Positions 29,256 through 37,553 of a stretch of DNA of 64,000 bases are shown in pieces. The position numbers and the translations under genes were made by a program. The notes under the pieces are model-generated. The model had not been told where the DNA came from and did not search any database. It was given only the letters and a program-made list of their open reading frames with translations. The stretch is taken from the NCBI RefSeq assembly GCF_047121295.1, contig NZ_CP139447.1, positions 7,006,001 to 7,070,000 on the forward strand, written 5' to 3'. The stretch's first letter is position 1; every line of letters starts with the position of its first letter. The DNA is from Longispora sp047121295. Lineage in GTDB: Bacteria > Actinomycetota > Actinomycetes > Mycobacteriales > Micromonosporaceae.

Positions 29256-30691
29256 CAGTACGCTCCCGAGGCGCGGCATACGGCAGTGAGTGTACGCAGC
29301 AGAATCACTAGATCCAATGACAGAGACCAATTCTCCACGTACCTCAGGTCAAGTCGGACCGCTTCCTCCCACGGGAGGTCCGAACGTCCGCTGACCTGCC
29401 ACAATCCGGTCAGACCGGGCTTGACGACGAGCCGGCGGCGCATGTCGTCCGGGTAGGCCGCCACCTCCTGGGGCAGCGGCGGGCGCGGCCCGACCAGCGA
29501 CATGTCCCCGGCCAGCACATTGATCAGCTGGGGCAGCTCGTCGAGGGAGAACCGGCGGATGAACCGGCCCACCGGGGTCACCCGGGGGTCGTCGCGCACC
29601 TTGAACAGCACGCCGCCGGTCTCGCTCTCCAGCGCGGCCTTGCGGGCCTCGGCGTCGACGTACATGCTGCGGAACTTCCACACCCCGAACAGTCGGCCGT
29701 GCTTGCCGACCCGCAGCTGGCGGAACAGCACCGGCGCGCCCGGCTCGGCCCACCAGATGGCGAGCCCGACGCCCATCCACAGGGGAGCGACCAGCAGCAG
29801 GATGGCGAACGCGCCGATCCGGTCGAACAGCTCCTTGGCGAACCGCCGGGTGCCGGCGAGGTTCGGGTGTTCCACGTGCAGCATCGGCAGCCCGTCGACC
29901 GGGCGGATCGTGGTCCGATCGCCGGCCACGTCGAGCAGCGCGCTGGCCACGATCAGGTCCACGTCGCCGCGTTCGAGCTCCCAGGCCAGCCGGCGCATCG
30001 CGATGCCGTCGATCTCCGGGCAGGACAGCACGACCACGGTGTCCGCGCCCGCCGCCTCCACGGCGCCGGCCACGTCGTCGAACGTGCCGCACACCGGCAC
30101 CTCCACCGGCTCCGCGCCCGGGGGCACGCAGGCCCCGACCACGGTCAGCCCGTGATAGGCCTCCCGGCGCAACTGCACCGCCAACTGCGCCACGGCGACG
30201 CTGTGCCCGACGACCACGACCCGGCGCAGACACCGGCCGCGCTCGCGCAGCATGTGCAGTCCTTTGCGGACCAGGAAACGGCTCAGAATTCCCGCGACGG
30301 TGGCCAGCGGCAACACCATCAGGACATAACTGCGGGCGAGCGGGATCTCCAACGCGTAGGCCATCAGCGCGAGACCGGCTGTCAGTCCGAGCCCGGACCG
30401 GAAAACTCTCTGGTACTCGTCGGTGCCGACGTACAGATAGCGTTTCTCATAGGCCCGGTTGAGGGTGAGCGCGCCCACCCAGGCGACGGGAAAGGCAAGG
30501 GAAAGAGCGAAATACCAGAGGTTGTACTCCGTGATCCGCTCCCCGAAGCGCAGGCAGAACGCCACCCCGCCGGCGAGCAGGCCCACGACCACGTCGGTGG
30601 TCAACAGGTAGCGCAGATAACGCGACTCCCACGCCCTCGACGGCGCGGCGACACGACGATCGTGCGCGATGTCGAGCTCAACAACCGCCAT
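29255..30691 (-). CDS. Polyprenyl-phosphate sugar-1-phosphate transferase (WbaP/exopolysaccharide priming type)
   Basis: The 478-residue protein has four to five N-terminal membrane segments, a central nucleotide-binding-like domain (VVVGHSVAVAQLAVQLRR), another membrane segment (FAILLLVAPLWMGVGLAIWW) and a C-terminal bacterial sugar transferase domain. That domain shows FRQLRVGKHGRLFGVWKFRS, FIRRFSLDELPQLINVL and KPGLTGLWQVSGRSD. Such enzymes attach the first sugar-1-phosphate to undecaprenyl phosphate and so start repeat-unit assembly. The gene heads an operon with cysQ, cysD and cysN. Which sugar it uses cannot be read from sequence. Confidence 0.93.
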   Translation of the reverse strand: MAVVELDIAHDRRVAAPSRAWESRYLRYLLTTDVVVGLLAGGVAFCLRFGERITEYNLWYFALSLAFPVAWVGALTLNRAYEKRYLYVGTDEYQRVFRSGLGLTAGLALMAYALEIPLARSYVLMVLPLATVAGILSRFLVRKGLHMLRERGRCLRRVVVVGHSVAVAQLAVQLRREAYHGLTVVGACVPPGAEPVEVPVCGTFDDVAGAVEAAGADTVVVLSCPEIDGIAMRRLAWELERGDVDLIVASALLDVAGDRTTIRPVDGLPMLHVEHPNLAGTRRFAKELFDRIGAFAILLLVAPLWMGVGLAIWWAEPGAPVLFRQLRVGKHGRLFGVWKFRSMYVDAEARKAALESETGGVLFKVRDDPRVTPVGRFIRRFSLDELPQLINVLAGDMSLVGPRPPLPQEVAAYPDDMRRRLVVKPGLTGLWQVSGRSDLPWEEAVRLDLRYVENWSLSLDLVILLRTLTAVCRASGAY

Positions 30692-30742
30692 TGCCTTCCC
30701 CCCAGCGTCACCTACCGTGGTAACGAATTAGGGGTAAAACGG

Positions 30743-31330
30743 TCACGCTGCGTGGTACGTATTCTGCGCCCACTCCACGCCATTGTCGGCGACCGCCTCG
30801 ACGATGTCGGCGGTACGGTCCACGAAATAGGGGAGTTCTTTTCTCTCCACTGAGGAGAAGTCACTCAACACGAAATCGGCGGCGTCCTGGCGACCCGGCG
30901 GACGGCCGATGCCGAAACGTACCCGGACATAGTCCTTCGTGCCCAAAGACTGGCTCATCGAACGCAGCCCGTTGTGCCCGCCCTCGCCGCCGCCGACCTT
31001 GATCTTCAGGGTCTCGAACGGCAGGTCCAGCTCGTCGTGCACCGCGATGATCCGCTCCGGCGGAATCTTGTAGAACCCGGCCAGCGCCGCCACCGGCGGG
31101 CCCGACAGGTTCATGAACGTCAGCGGCTTCACCAGCACCAGCTTCGGCCCGCCCGGCCGCACCCGGCCCTCGGCGACCTCGGCCTTCGGCGCCCGGGCGT
31201 GCCGGCCGAACTTCGCGCCGACCCGCTCGGCCAGCAGGTCCGCCACCTGGAACCCGACATTGTGCCGATTCCCCGCATACTGCTTGCCCGGGTTGCCCAG
31301 GCCGACCACCAGGAACGTCTCGTCAGACAC
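30743..31330 (-). CDS. pth: Peptidyl-tRNA hydrolase
   Basis: Pth recycles tRNA from peptidyl-tRNAs dropped by stalled ribosomes. The 195-residue length is normal. Visible motifs are LVVGLGNPGKQYAGNRHNVG with the catalytic His, LVKPLTFMNLSG and VHDELDLPFETLKIKVGGG followed by GHNGLRSM. It follows rplY on the same strand, as in other actinobacteria, with a stable hairpin between them that may reduce read-through. Confidence 0.97.
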   Translation of the reverse strand: MSDETFLVVGLGNPGKQYAGNRHNVGFQVADLLAERVGAKFGRHARAPKAEVAEGRVRPGGPKLVLVKPLTFMNLSGPPVAALAGFYKIPPERIIAVHDELDLPFETLKIKVGGGEGGHNGLRSMSQSLGTKDYVRVRFGIGRPPGRQDAADFVLSDFSSVERKELPYFVDRTADIVEAVADNGVEWAQNTYHAA

Positions 31331-31350
31331 GCGGTACTCCTCGACGCGAA

Positions 31351-31378
31351 CGGCCCGGCTGAAGGATCAGCCGGGCCG
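31351..31378 (-). terminator. Hairpin between rplY and pth
   Basis: A perfect 12-bp stem (CGGCCCGGCTGA / TCAGCCGGGCCG) with a 4-nt loop AGGA lies in the 64-nt gap. The following T content is modest, so it may be a terminator or an attenuating stem. Confidence 0.65.
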
Positions 31379-31394
31379 GACTTCTGCGGATGAC

Positions 31395-31982
31395 TTACGC
31401 CTCGGCGGGCGCCTCTTCGGTCTCGGTGTCGGCGGCGCTCGGGGTCGCGACGACGTTCACGATCAGGGTCTCGGGCTCGGTGATGAGCTCGGAGCCCTCC
31501 GGCAGCGTGATCTGACCGGCGGTCAGGTGCTCGCCGACGGCCAGGCCGTCCAGGGACACCTCGATGCTGTCCGGCAGCTTCGTCGCGTCGGCGCTCAGCG
31601 ACAGCGTGTTCAGGGCGTGCATGACCATGCCCGACTTGTCGGCCTCGCCGACGAAGTGGATCGGGACCTCGACGGTGACCTTCTCGCCGCGCTTGACGAT
31701 CAGCATGTCGACGTGGTCGATCGTGTCCTTGATCGCGTCGCGCTGGAGCGCCTTCGGGAGCGCCAGGATCTTCTCACCGGCGGTCGACTCGAGGGTGAAG
31801 AGCTGGTTGATGCCACCGCGACGGATCGCGTTGGTGAACTCCAGCGCCGGAAGGGCGATGTGCTTGGGGGCCTCACCGTGGCCGTAGAGCACGGCAGGAA
31901 TCTTGCCGGCCCGACGGGTGCGACGAGCGCCACCCTTGCCGAACTCGGTGCGGGGCTCTGCGCTGATACGGACCTCGGACAC
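31395..31982 (-). CDS. rplY: 50S ribosomal protein L25/general stress protein Ctc
   Basis: The protein binds 5S rRNA in the large ribosomal subunit. From the GTG at 31982 it has 195 residues: an L25 domain (RTEFGKGGARRTRRAGKIPA followed by VLYGHG) and the C-terminal TL5/Ctc-type beta domain, ending in an acidic tail (ADTETEEAPAEA). The GTG has a strong GGAGGAG ribosome site; the longer open frame upstream has no support. The neighbours pth and prs match the conserved actinobacterial order. Confidence 0.95.
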   Translation of the reverse strand: MSEVRISAEPRTEFGKGGARRTRRAGKIPAVLYGHGEAPKHIALPALEFTNAIRRGGINQLFTLESTAGEKILALPKALQRDAIKDTIDHVDMLIVKRGEKVTVEVPIHFVGEADKSGMVMHALNTLSLSADATKLPDSIEVSLDGLAVGEHLTAGQITLPEGSELITEPETLIVNVVATPSAADTETEEAPAEA

Positions 31983-32441
31983 GGGAGAACTCCTCCGGAA
32001 GGGCTTGGTCTTTTGTGCGAACATGTCATCGGTGTGCGGTGCTCGGCGCGGCGGCGTGATGCACGGACGTCCTCGCCCAGAGCACCGCGTCGATGACGGA
32101 GCCCCCATCAGAAGGGGCACCCTCGCCGTGGCAACCGCACCAGCCTACCGGAGGGGCCACGCTCGCGCTAAATCGGGTGCCCTACCACACAGAGATCCCC
32201 GGGCCTAGTGTCCGGGCTTGGCCGCTGTGGGTGGCTGCTTCCCCGGAACGGCGCGAGGCTCCGGCCGTCGCGCGCAGGTCACACGCCACTCGTAACACAT
32301 GATGGTCTTGACCTGGCTCTTGATCTGACATCTTGGCCCGCTGAGGGCGGGGAGGCGAAGGCGGAGGCGTTTCTGCATACCGGTGTTGTATGCAGGAATG
32401 CCGACAACGCGCGCATCGTCGTCCTCAGCGGGCCCCCACCA
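31983..32441. other. 459-nt intergenic region between rplY and prs
   Basis: No credible gene is present; small open frames here lack ribosome sites and family resemblance. The region holds a nested inverted-repeat element at 32336-32433 next to the prs stop, described separately. Confidence 0.6.
32336..32433. repeat. Nested inverted-repeat element downstream of prs
   Basis: Outer 12-nt inverted repeats GGCCCGCTGAGG (32336-32347) and CCTCAGCGGGCC (32422-32433) flank about 74 nt. Inside is a second hairpin, TTCTGCATAC-N7-GTATGCAGGA. It begins 9 nt after the prs stop. It could be a branched terminator, a structured RNA or a small miniature-element remnant. Confidence 0.6.
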
Positions 32442-33425
32442 CTAGCCTGAAAGGCCGCCGAAGAGGGTGGTTACTGATCCGTCGTCGAAGACCTCGCGCA
32501 TGGCGCGGGCCACCATCGGCGCGATCGACAACACCGTGATCTTGTCCAACTGCTTCTCCGCCGGGATCGGCAGCGTGTTCGTCACCACGACCTCGCTGAT
32601 CCGGCTGTTCTTGAACCGCTCCGTCGCCGGGTCCGACAGGATCGCGTGCGTCGCGGCGACCACCACGTCCGTCGCGCCGCTGTCGAAGAGCACGTCGGCG
32701 GCCTTGCAGATCGTGCCACCCGAGTCGATCATGTCGTCGATGATCAGGCAGACCCGACCCTCGATGTCGCCGACGACGCGGTTCGCAACCACCTGGTTGG
32801 GCTTCATCGGGTCGCGCGTCTTGTGCACGAACGCCAGCGGCACCCCGCCGAACTTGTTCGCCCACCGCTCGGCGACCTTCACCCGGCCGGCGTCCGGGGA
32901 CACCACGGCCAGCGGCTTGCCCGCGTACTTCTCCAGCAGGTAGTCCGCGAGCGTGTCCATCGCGTACAGGTGGTCGACCGGGCCGTCGAAGAAGCCCTGG
33001 ATCTGCGAGGCGTGCAGGTCGACCGTGAGGATCCGGTCCGCGCCGGCCGTCTTGAGCAGGTCCGCGACCAGGCGCGCCGAGATGGGCTCGCGGCCACGGT
33101 GCTTCTTGTCCTGCCGGCCGTACGGGTAGAACGGGAGGACCACGGTGACCCGCTTCGCGGAACCGCGCTTGAGCGCGTCCACCATGATCAGGGTCTCCAT
33201 GACCCACTGGTTGATCGGCGTCGTCATCGACTGCACGACGAACGCATCCGAACCGCGCACCGACTCCTGGTACCGGACGAAGGTCTCGCCGTTGGCGAAA
33301 TCGTAGGCATCGGTCGGGGTCGGCTTGATCCCCAACTCCGATCCGATCTCCTCGGCGAGCGCGGGGTAAGCCCGGCCGGAGAAGAGCATCAGTGTTTTTC
33401 GGTTCTCCGCGACGATACTGCCCAT
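32442..33425 (-). CDS. prs: Ribose-phosphate pyrophosphokinase
   Basis: Prs makes PRPP from ribose-5-phosphate and ATP for nucleotide, His and Trp synthesis. From the ATG at 33425 the protein is 327 residues. It shows the PRPP synthase signature DLHASQIQGFFDGPVDHLYA and the PRPP-binding loop CLIIDDMIDSGGTI. An N-terminal extension of 21 codons in the same frame is unlikely because MGSIVAENRKTLMLFSG is the usual start. It lies between rplY and glmU on the same strand. Confidence 0.97.
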   Translation of the reverse strand: MGSIVAENRKTLMLFSGRAYPALAEEIGSELGIKPTPTDAYDFANGETFVRYQESVRGSDAFVVQSMTTPINQWVMETLIMVDALKRGSAKRVTVVLPFYPYGRQDKKHRGREPISARLVADLLKTAGADRILTVDLHASQIQGFFDGPVDHLYAMDTLADYLLEKYAGKPLAVVSPDAGRVKVAERWANKFGGVPLAFVHKTRDPMKPNQVVANRVVGDIEGRVCLIIDDMIDSGGTICKAADVLFDSGATDVVVAATHAILSDPATERFKNSRISEVVVTNTLPIPAEKQLDKITVLSIAPMVARAMREVFDDGSVTTLFGGLSG

Positions 33426-33578
33426 CGGGTACGACCCTGTCTGCTCGTTAGTGACACAGCATTGGTGACACGGTGGTGGTGACACCACGCGCGGCTACGG
33501 ACTCACGCCCAGTATCGCCGCTCGCGACGGTCCCGCGCCAAGCCGACCCGTACCTCGTGGCAAACTTCACGCCACCAG

Positions 33579-35006
33579 CTATTCAGCTGAACCGGACTCC
33601 TTGGCCCGCGCCGCCGCCGAGGCCGACTTCGTCCCCGCGCGCCGCCGCTCGACCCAGCCGTCGATGTTGCGCTGCTGCCCCCGGGTGACGCCCAGCGAAC
33701 CCGCCGGCACGTCCTTGTAGATCACGCTGCCGGCCGCCACGTACGCGCCCGGGCCGACCTCGACCGGGGCGATCAGGTTCGTGTCGCAGCCGACGAACGC
33801 CGCCTCGCCGACCGTGGTGTGGTGCTTGTTGACCCCGTCGTAGTTCACGAAGATCGTCGCCGCGCCGATGTTGGCGTCCGGGCCGATGGTGGCGTCCCCC
33901 GCGTACGTCAGGTGCGGGATCTTGGCGCCGGCGCCCACGGTCGCCTTCTTGGTCTCCACGAACGTGCCGATCTTGGCCCGCTCGTGCAGCACGGTCTCCG
34001 GCCGCAGGTACGCGAACGGCCCGACCTGGGCCTTCGCCCCGATCCGCGCGCCGATCGCGTGCGCCCGGATCACGGTCGCGCCCTCGCCCACCGCGCAGTC
34101 CACCAGCGTGGTGTCCGGGCCGACCAGCGCGCCCGCCGCCACCGAGGTGCCGCCGCGCAGGATCACGCCGGGCTCCAGGGTCACGTCCGGCTCCAGGGTC
34201 ACCGTGACGTCGATCCACGCGCTCGCCGGGTCGATCATCGTCACGCCGGCCCGCATGTGCGCCCGGTTGATCCGGTCCCGCAGCAGGTACCGCAGGTCCG
34301 CGAGCTGGGCCCGGTCGTTGGCGCCGTACGTCTCGGTCACGTCCGGCGCGACATACGCCCCCACCGTCCGGCCGGCCCGCACGAGCAGCCCGACGACGTC
34401 GGTCAGGTACTCCTCGCCCTGGTCGTTGTGCGCGGTCAGCACGCCCAGCGTGTCCCGCAGCGCCCCGGCCTCGAACACCATGATGCCGCTGTTGATCTCC
34501 CGGATGGCGCGCTGCTCGGGGGTCGCGTCGCGCTCCTCCACGATCCCGGTCACCCGGCCGTCGGCGTCCCGGAGGATCCGGCCCAGCCCGGTCGGGTCGT
34601 CCTGGGCCGCCGTCAGCACCGTCGCGGCGTCGTCGCCCGCCTCGTGCGCGGCGACCAGGTCGGCGATGGTCTCGGCGCGCAGCAGCGGGTTGTCCCCGAA
34701 CAGCACCACGACCGTGCCCTCGACGTCCTTGACCGCCTCGAAGCCGGCCCGGGCGGCGTGCCCGGTGCCGCCCGGCCGGTCCTGGATCGCGGTGACCGCG
34801 CCCGGTAGGGCCTCGGCCAGGTAGTCGGTGACGAGATCCGCGCCCACGCCGACCACGACCACGGTGTGCTCCGCGCCGAGCGGGGCGGCGGCGGCCAGCA
34901 CGTGGCCGACCAGCGGGCGGCCGAGGAGGGGGTGCATGACCTTGGGGAGGGTCGAACGCATCCGCTTGCCCTCGCCAGCAGCGAGAACGATGACAGTCCT
35001 GCGCAC
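33579..35006 (-). CDS. glmU: Bifunctional GlmU: GlcN-1-P acetyltransferase / GlcNAc-1-P uridylyltransferase
   Basis: GlmU makes UDP-GlcNAc for peptidoglycan and glycans. The 475-residue protein has the uridylyltransferase N-terminus (VIVLAAGEGKRMRSTLPKV), QDRPGGTGHAARAGF, and the left-handed beta-helix acetyltransferase C-terminus with IGTFVETKKA, HLTYAGDATIG and IFVNYDGVNKH. The GTG at 35006 is chosen because GGAG lies 7 nt upstream and the family starts here. The open frame continues upstream over the tRNA-Gln gene, which rules out the longer start. Confidence 0.97.
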   Translation of the reverse strand: MRRTVIVLAAGEGKRMRSTLPKVMHPLLGRPLVGHVLAAAAPLGAEHTVVVVGVGADLVTDYLAEALPGAVTAIQDRPGGTGHAARAGFEAVKDVEGTVVVLFGDNPLLRAETIADLVAAHEAGDDAATVLTAAQDDPTGLGRILRDADGRVTGIVEERDATPEQRAIREINSGIMVFEAGALRDTLGVLTAHNDQGEEYLTDVVGLLVRAGRTVGAYVAPDVTETYGANDRAQLADLRYLLRDRINRAHMRAGVTMIDPASAWIDVTVTLEPDVTLEPGVILRGGTSVAAGALVGPDTTLVDCAVGEGATVIRAHAIGARIGAKAQVGPFAYLRPETVLHERAKIGTFVETKKATVGAGAKIPHLTYAGDATIGPDANIGAATIFVNYDGVNKHHTTVGEAAFVGCDTNLIAPVEVGPGAYVAAGSVIYKDVPAGSLGVTRGQQRNIDGWVERRRAGTKSASAAARAKESGSAE

Positions 35007-35027
35007 GCGCACACTCCAGGTTGTCGT

Positions 35028-35068
35028 CTTCGAGGAGCCGGGAAACGCCGGCTTCGAGGGGCCGGGAA
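35028..35068 (-). repeat. Short direct repeat between tRNA-Gln and glmU
   Basis: CTTCGAGGAGCCGGGAA (35028-35044) and CTTCGAGGGGCCGGGAA (35052-35068) differ at one base. On the minus strand the second copy merges with a T-arm-like CAGGTTCGATTCCCGG just after the tRNA. Confidence 0.6.
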
Positions 35069-35081
35069 TCGAACCTGCAGC

Positions 35082-35152
35082 TGGGGTACCAGGATTCGAA
35101 CCTGGACTGCGAGGCACCAAAGGCCTGCGGGCTGCCGTTACCCCATACCCCA
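35082..35152 (-). tRNA. tRNA-Gln (anticodon TTG)
   Basis: The minus strand folds as a cloverleaf of 71 nt: acceptor TGGGGTA/TACCCCA, D-stem GGGT/GCCC, anticodon loop CTTTGGT (TTG), and T-arm CCAGG-TTCGAAT-CCTGG. The outermost anticodon-stem pair looks mismatched (C-C). CCA is not encoded. tRNA-Gln next to glmU is common in actinobacteria. Confidence 0.9.
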
Positions 35153-35279
35153 TCTCCGGCTACCTTACCGAACGCCCGACACCCGCCGGGACCGCCCGGA
35201 CTGCCGGGCCCGGTTCGCCCGGATGTCCCAGAACGTACACCTCGGGTATGACAAGTCGGCACGGTCGGCCGGTGCAAAA

Positions 35280-35308
35280 CTACGGGACCGTAGGTTACGG
35301 TGGCGTAG
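35280..35308. promoter_or_regulatory. Tandem palindromes upstream of desaturase: candidate TetR operator
   Basis: CTACGG-GA-CCGTAG (35280-35293) is followed by a second imperfect copy TTACGG-TG-GCGTAG (35295-35308). The pair lies 32 nt before the desaturase start and overlaps a possible -10 (TAGGTT). A TetR gene lies directly after the desaturase, so autoregulation is likely. Confidence 0.55.
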
Positions 35309-35340
35309 GTATGACCCCCCTGAACGTGGAGCGAGGCAGC

Positions 35341-36291
35341 ATGACCCAGTCGACGACCGCCCAACAGCAGCTCGAAGGCGGGCCAAAGCCGCTGACCGAC
35401 GGCACCCAGGGCACCGGAGTGATCATCGGCCTGTGGGCCTTCGTCGTGGTCCCGTTCCTCGCACTGCTCGCCGCGATCCCGGTCGCCTGGGGCTGGGGCC
35501 TGGGCTGGACCGACGTGGTGATCACGATCGTGATGTACCACATCGCGGGCTGGGGCATCACGGTCGGTTTCCACCGGTACTTCACGCACGGCGGCTACAA
35601 GGCCAAGCGCTGGCTCCGGGTCACCCTGGCGGTCGCGGGCTCGATGGCCATCCAGGGCTCCCCGACCCAGTGGGTGGCGGACCACCGCCGGCACCACCAG
35701 TACTCGGACCTGGAGGGCGACCCGCACTCGCCGTGGCGGTACGGCTCGACCTTCAAGGGCCTGACCAAGGGCATGTTCCACGCGCACATCGGCTGGCTGT
35801 TCCACCGCGAGCTGTCGAACCGGGAGCGCTTCGCCCCCGACCTGGTCGCCGACAAGGACATCCGCCGGGTGGACGCCCTGTTCGTGCCGCTGATCTTCAC
35901 CTCGCTGCTGCTGCCGGGCGTCATCGGCGGCCTGATCACCTGGTCGTGGCAGGGCGCGCTGACCGCGTTCTTCTGGGGCGGCCTGGTCCGGGTGGGCCTG
36001 CTGCACCACACGACCTGGGCGATCAACTCGGTGTGCCACGTGGTCGGCAACCGGCCGTTCGAGATGCGCGAGGGCGACCGGGCGACGAACTTCTGGCCGA
36101 TGGCGATCCTGTCGATGGGCGAGAGCTGGCACAACCTGCACCACGCCGACCCGACCTGCGCCCGGCACGGCGTGGACCGTGGCCAGCTCGACACGTCGGC
36201 CCGGGTGATCTGGGTGTTCGAGAAGCTGGGCTGGATCTCGAACGTGAAGTGGCCCAAGGCTGAGCGCCTTGACGCCAAGCGTGTTAAATAA
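35341..36291 (+). CDS. Acyl-CoA/fatty-acid delta-9-type desaturase
   Basis: This 316-residue membrane di-iron enzyme introduces a double bond into fatty acyl chains. The three histidine boxes are intact: HRYFTH (in GFHRYFTHGGYKAK), HRRHH (in VADHRRHHQYSDLEGDPHS) and HNLHH (in GESWHNLHHADP). Four hydrophobic segments match the family topology. The ATG at 35341 has GAGG upstream; an ATG at 35311 would add ten residues. A TetR regulator starts 5 nt after its stop and a double palindrome lies upstream. Confidence 0.94.
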   Translation: MTQSTTAQQQLEGGPKPLTDGTQGTGVIIGLWAFVVVPFLALLAAIPVAWGWGLGWTDVVITIVMYHIAGWGITVGFHRYFTHGGYKAKRWLRVTLAVAGSMAIQGSPTQWVADHRRHHQYSDLEGDPHSPWRYGSTFKGLTKGMFHAHIGWLFHRELSNRERFAPDLVADKDIRRVDALFVPLIFTSLLLPGVIGGLITWSWQGALTAFFWGGLVRVGLLHHTTWAINSVCHVVGNRPFEMREGDRATNFWPMAILSMGESWHNLHHADPTCARHGVDRGQLDTSARVIWVFEKLGWISNVKWPKAERLDAKRVK

Positions 36292-36296
36292 GCCTG

Positions 36297-36944
36297 GTGG
36301 TTGACACGGGGGACGCCAAGGCGACGACGCCGCGCCGGGTGAGGATGTCCTCGGCGCAGCGTCGTGAACAGCTCATCGCGATCGGCCGCCAGCTGTTCGC
36401 GGAGAAGGGCTTCGACGGGACCTCGGTGGAGGAGGTCGCCGCGCGGGCCAAGGTGAGCAAGCCCGTCGTGTACGAACACTTCGGCGGCAAGGAGGGGCTG
36501 TACGCGGTCGTCGTCGACCGCGAGGTCCTGGCCCTGCTCAACCGGGTGACGAACGCCCTCACCGGCGGCCACCCCCGCGAGCTGCTGGAACAGGCCGCGC
36601 TGGCCCTGCTCGACTACATCGAGTCCGACACCAACGGCTTCCGGGTGCTGGTCCGCGAGTCGCCGGTCGGCTCGAACAGCGGCAACTTCTCCAGCGTGCT
36701 CAACGACGTGGCCCACCAGGTGGAGCACGTCCTGGCGGCGGAGTTCAAGAATCGGGGGTACGACCCGAAGCTGGCCGAGCTGTACTCCCAGGCGCTGGTC
36801 GGCATGGTGTCCCTCGCCGGCCGCTGGTGGCTCGAGGTGCGCAAGCCGCGGAAGGAAGCCGTGGCGGCGCACCTGGTCAATCTCGCGTGGAACGGGCTGA
36901 GCAACCTCGAGCCCAAGCCGACCCTGGGGCACGGCAGCCGATAG
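36297..36944 (+). CDS. TetR-family transcriptional regulator
   Basis: The 215-residue protein has a TetR HTH near the N-terminus (REQLIAIGRQLFAEKGFDGT followed by SVEEVAARAKVSKPVVYEHF). A helical ligand-binding domain follows. The GTG at 36297 is 5 nt after the desaturase stop; an ATG at 36345 is an alternative that still contains the whole HTH. A TetR gene beside glmU also occurs in mycobacteria (Rv1019). The likely target is the desaturase operon through the palindromes at 35280-35308, with an acyl-CoA-type ligand as a guess. Confidence 0.9.
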   Translation: MVDTGDAKATTPRRVRMSSAQRREQLIAIGRQLFAEKGFDGTSVEEVAARAKVSKPVVYEHFGGKEGLYAVVVDREVLALLNRVTNALTGGHPRELLEQAALALLDYIESDTNGFRVLVRESPVGSNSGNFSSVLNDVAHQVEHVLAAEFKNRGYDPKLAELYSQALVGMVSLAGRWWLEVRKPRKEAVAAHLVNLAWNGLSNLEPKPTLGHGSR

Positions 36945-36989
36945 CGTAGGCGAGAATGCCGGTGGAGCGTTCAGACGAAGAGGGGCACG

Positions 36990-37448
36990 ATGTCACACTT
37001 TCCGATCAACCACCACCTGCGGCCGGTGTACAGGGTCGTCACGGCTCTCACCAGCCTGTACTTCCTGGTGTTCGGCATCCTGGGCTTCGCGCAGACCACG
37101 GACCTGAGCTTCTTCGCCCAGTCCGGCACGAAGATGGTGCTGGGCATGAAGGCGAACCCGGCGTTCTCCGTGCTGGCGATCGTGCTGGGCGCGGTCGGCC
37201 TGCTCGCGGCGGTGGTCGGCCGGAACATCGACGTCAAGGTGAACTGGTGGATCTCGTCCATCCACCTGCTCGTCGGTACCGCGATGCTGGCGTTCCTGCG
37301 CACCGACCTCAACGTGCTGGGCTTCTCGATGTCCAACGTCATCGTGGTCTACATCGCGGGCATGCTGCTGATGGGCGCCGCCGTGTACGGCACGGTGGGC
37401 ACCCCGGCCGAGGCTGAGGCCGAGGAGAGCTTCCGGCACTCGCACTAG
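36990..37448 (+). CDS. DUF4383 domain membrane protein
   Basis: The 152-residue protein has four hydrophobic segments: VYRVVTALTSLYFLVFGILG, FSVLAIVLGAVGLLAAVVG, WWISSIHLLVGTAMLAFL and IVVYIAGMLLMGAAVYGTV. It also has short polar loops and a C-terminal SFRHSH. This matches the small DUF4383 membrane-protein family common in actinobacteria, whose function is unknown. It has its own start 45 nt after the TetR gene and is followed by a strong terminator. Confidence 0.85.
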   Translation: MSHFPINHHLRPVYRVVTALTSLYFLVFGILGFAQTTDLSFFAQSGTKMVLGMKANPAFSVLAIVLGAVGLLAAVVGRNIDVKVNWWISSIHLLVGTAMLAFLRTDLNVLGFSMSNVIVVYIAGMLLMGAAVYGTVGTPAEAEAEESFRHSH

Positions 37449-37458
37449 ACGCCATCGG

Positions 37459-37492
37459 AAAGGCCCCGGAGAGTTTCCTCTCCGGGGCCTTT
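37459..37492. terminator. Terminator after the DUF4383 gene
   Basis: A perfect 15-bp stem (AAAGGCCCCGGAGAG / CTCTCCGGGGCCTTT) with loop TTTC, followed by TTC. It lies between convergent genes and can serve both strands. Confidence 0.9.
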
Positions 37493-37553
37493 TCGCGTTC
37501 CGGCCCGGCCCGGCCCGGGCCCGGCCCGAGGGCCAGGCCGGGGCCGTGGCGGG

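Noticed and set aside
32208..32450. An 80-codon plus-strand frame between rplY and prs
   Set aside because: No ribosome site, no recognisable features, and it runs through the inverted-repeat element and into the prs 3' end.
35041..35081. A second tRNA after tRNA-Gln
   Set aside because: Only a T-arm-like stretch is present; no anticodon or acceptor stem can be formed.
33583..36168. An 861-codon minus-strand frame over glmU, tRNA-Gln and the desaturase
   Set aside because: It crosses three real features in other frames, runs through a tRNA and has low-complexity Arg/Gly/Pro composition.
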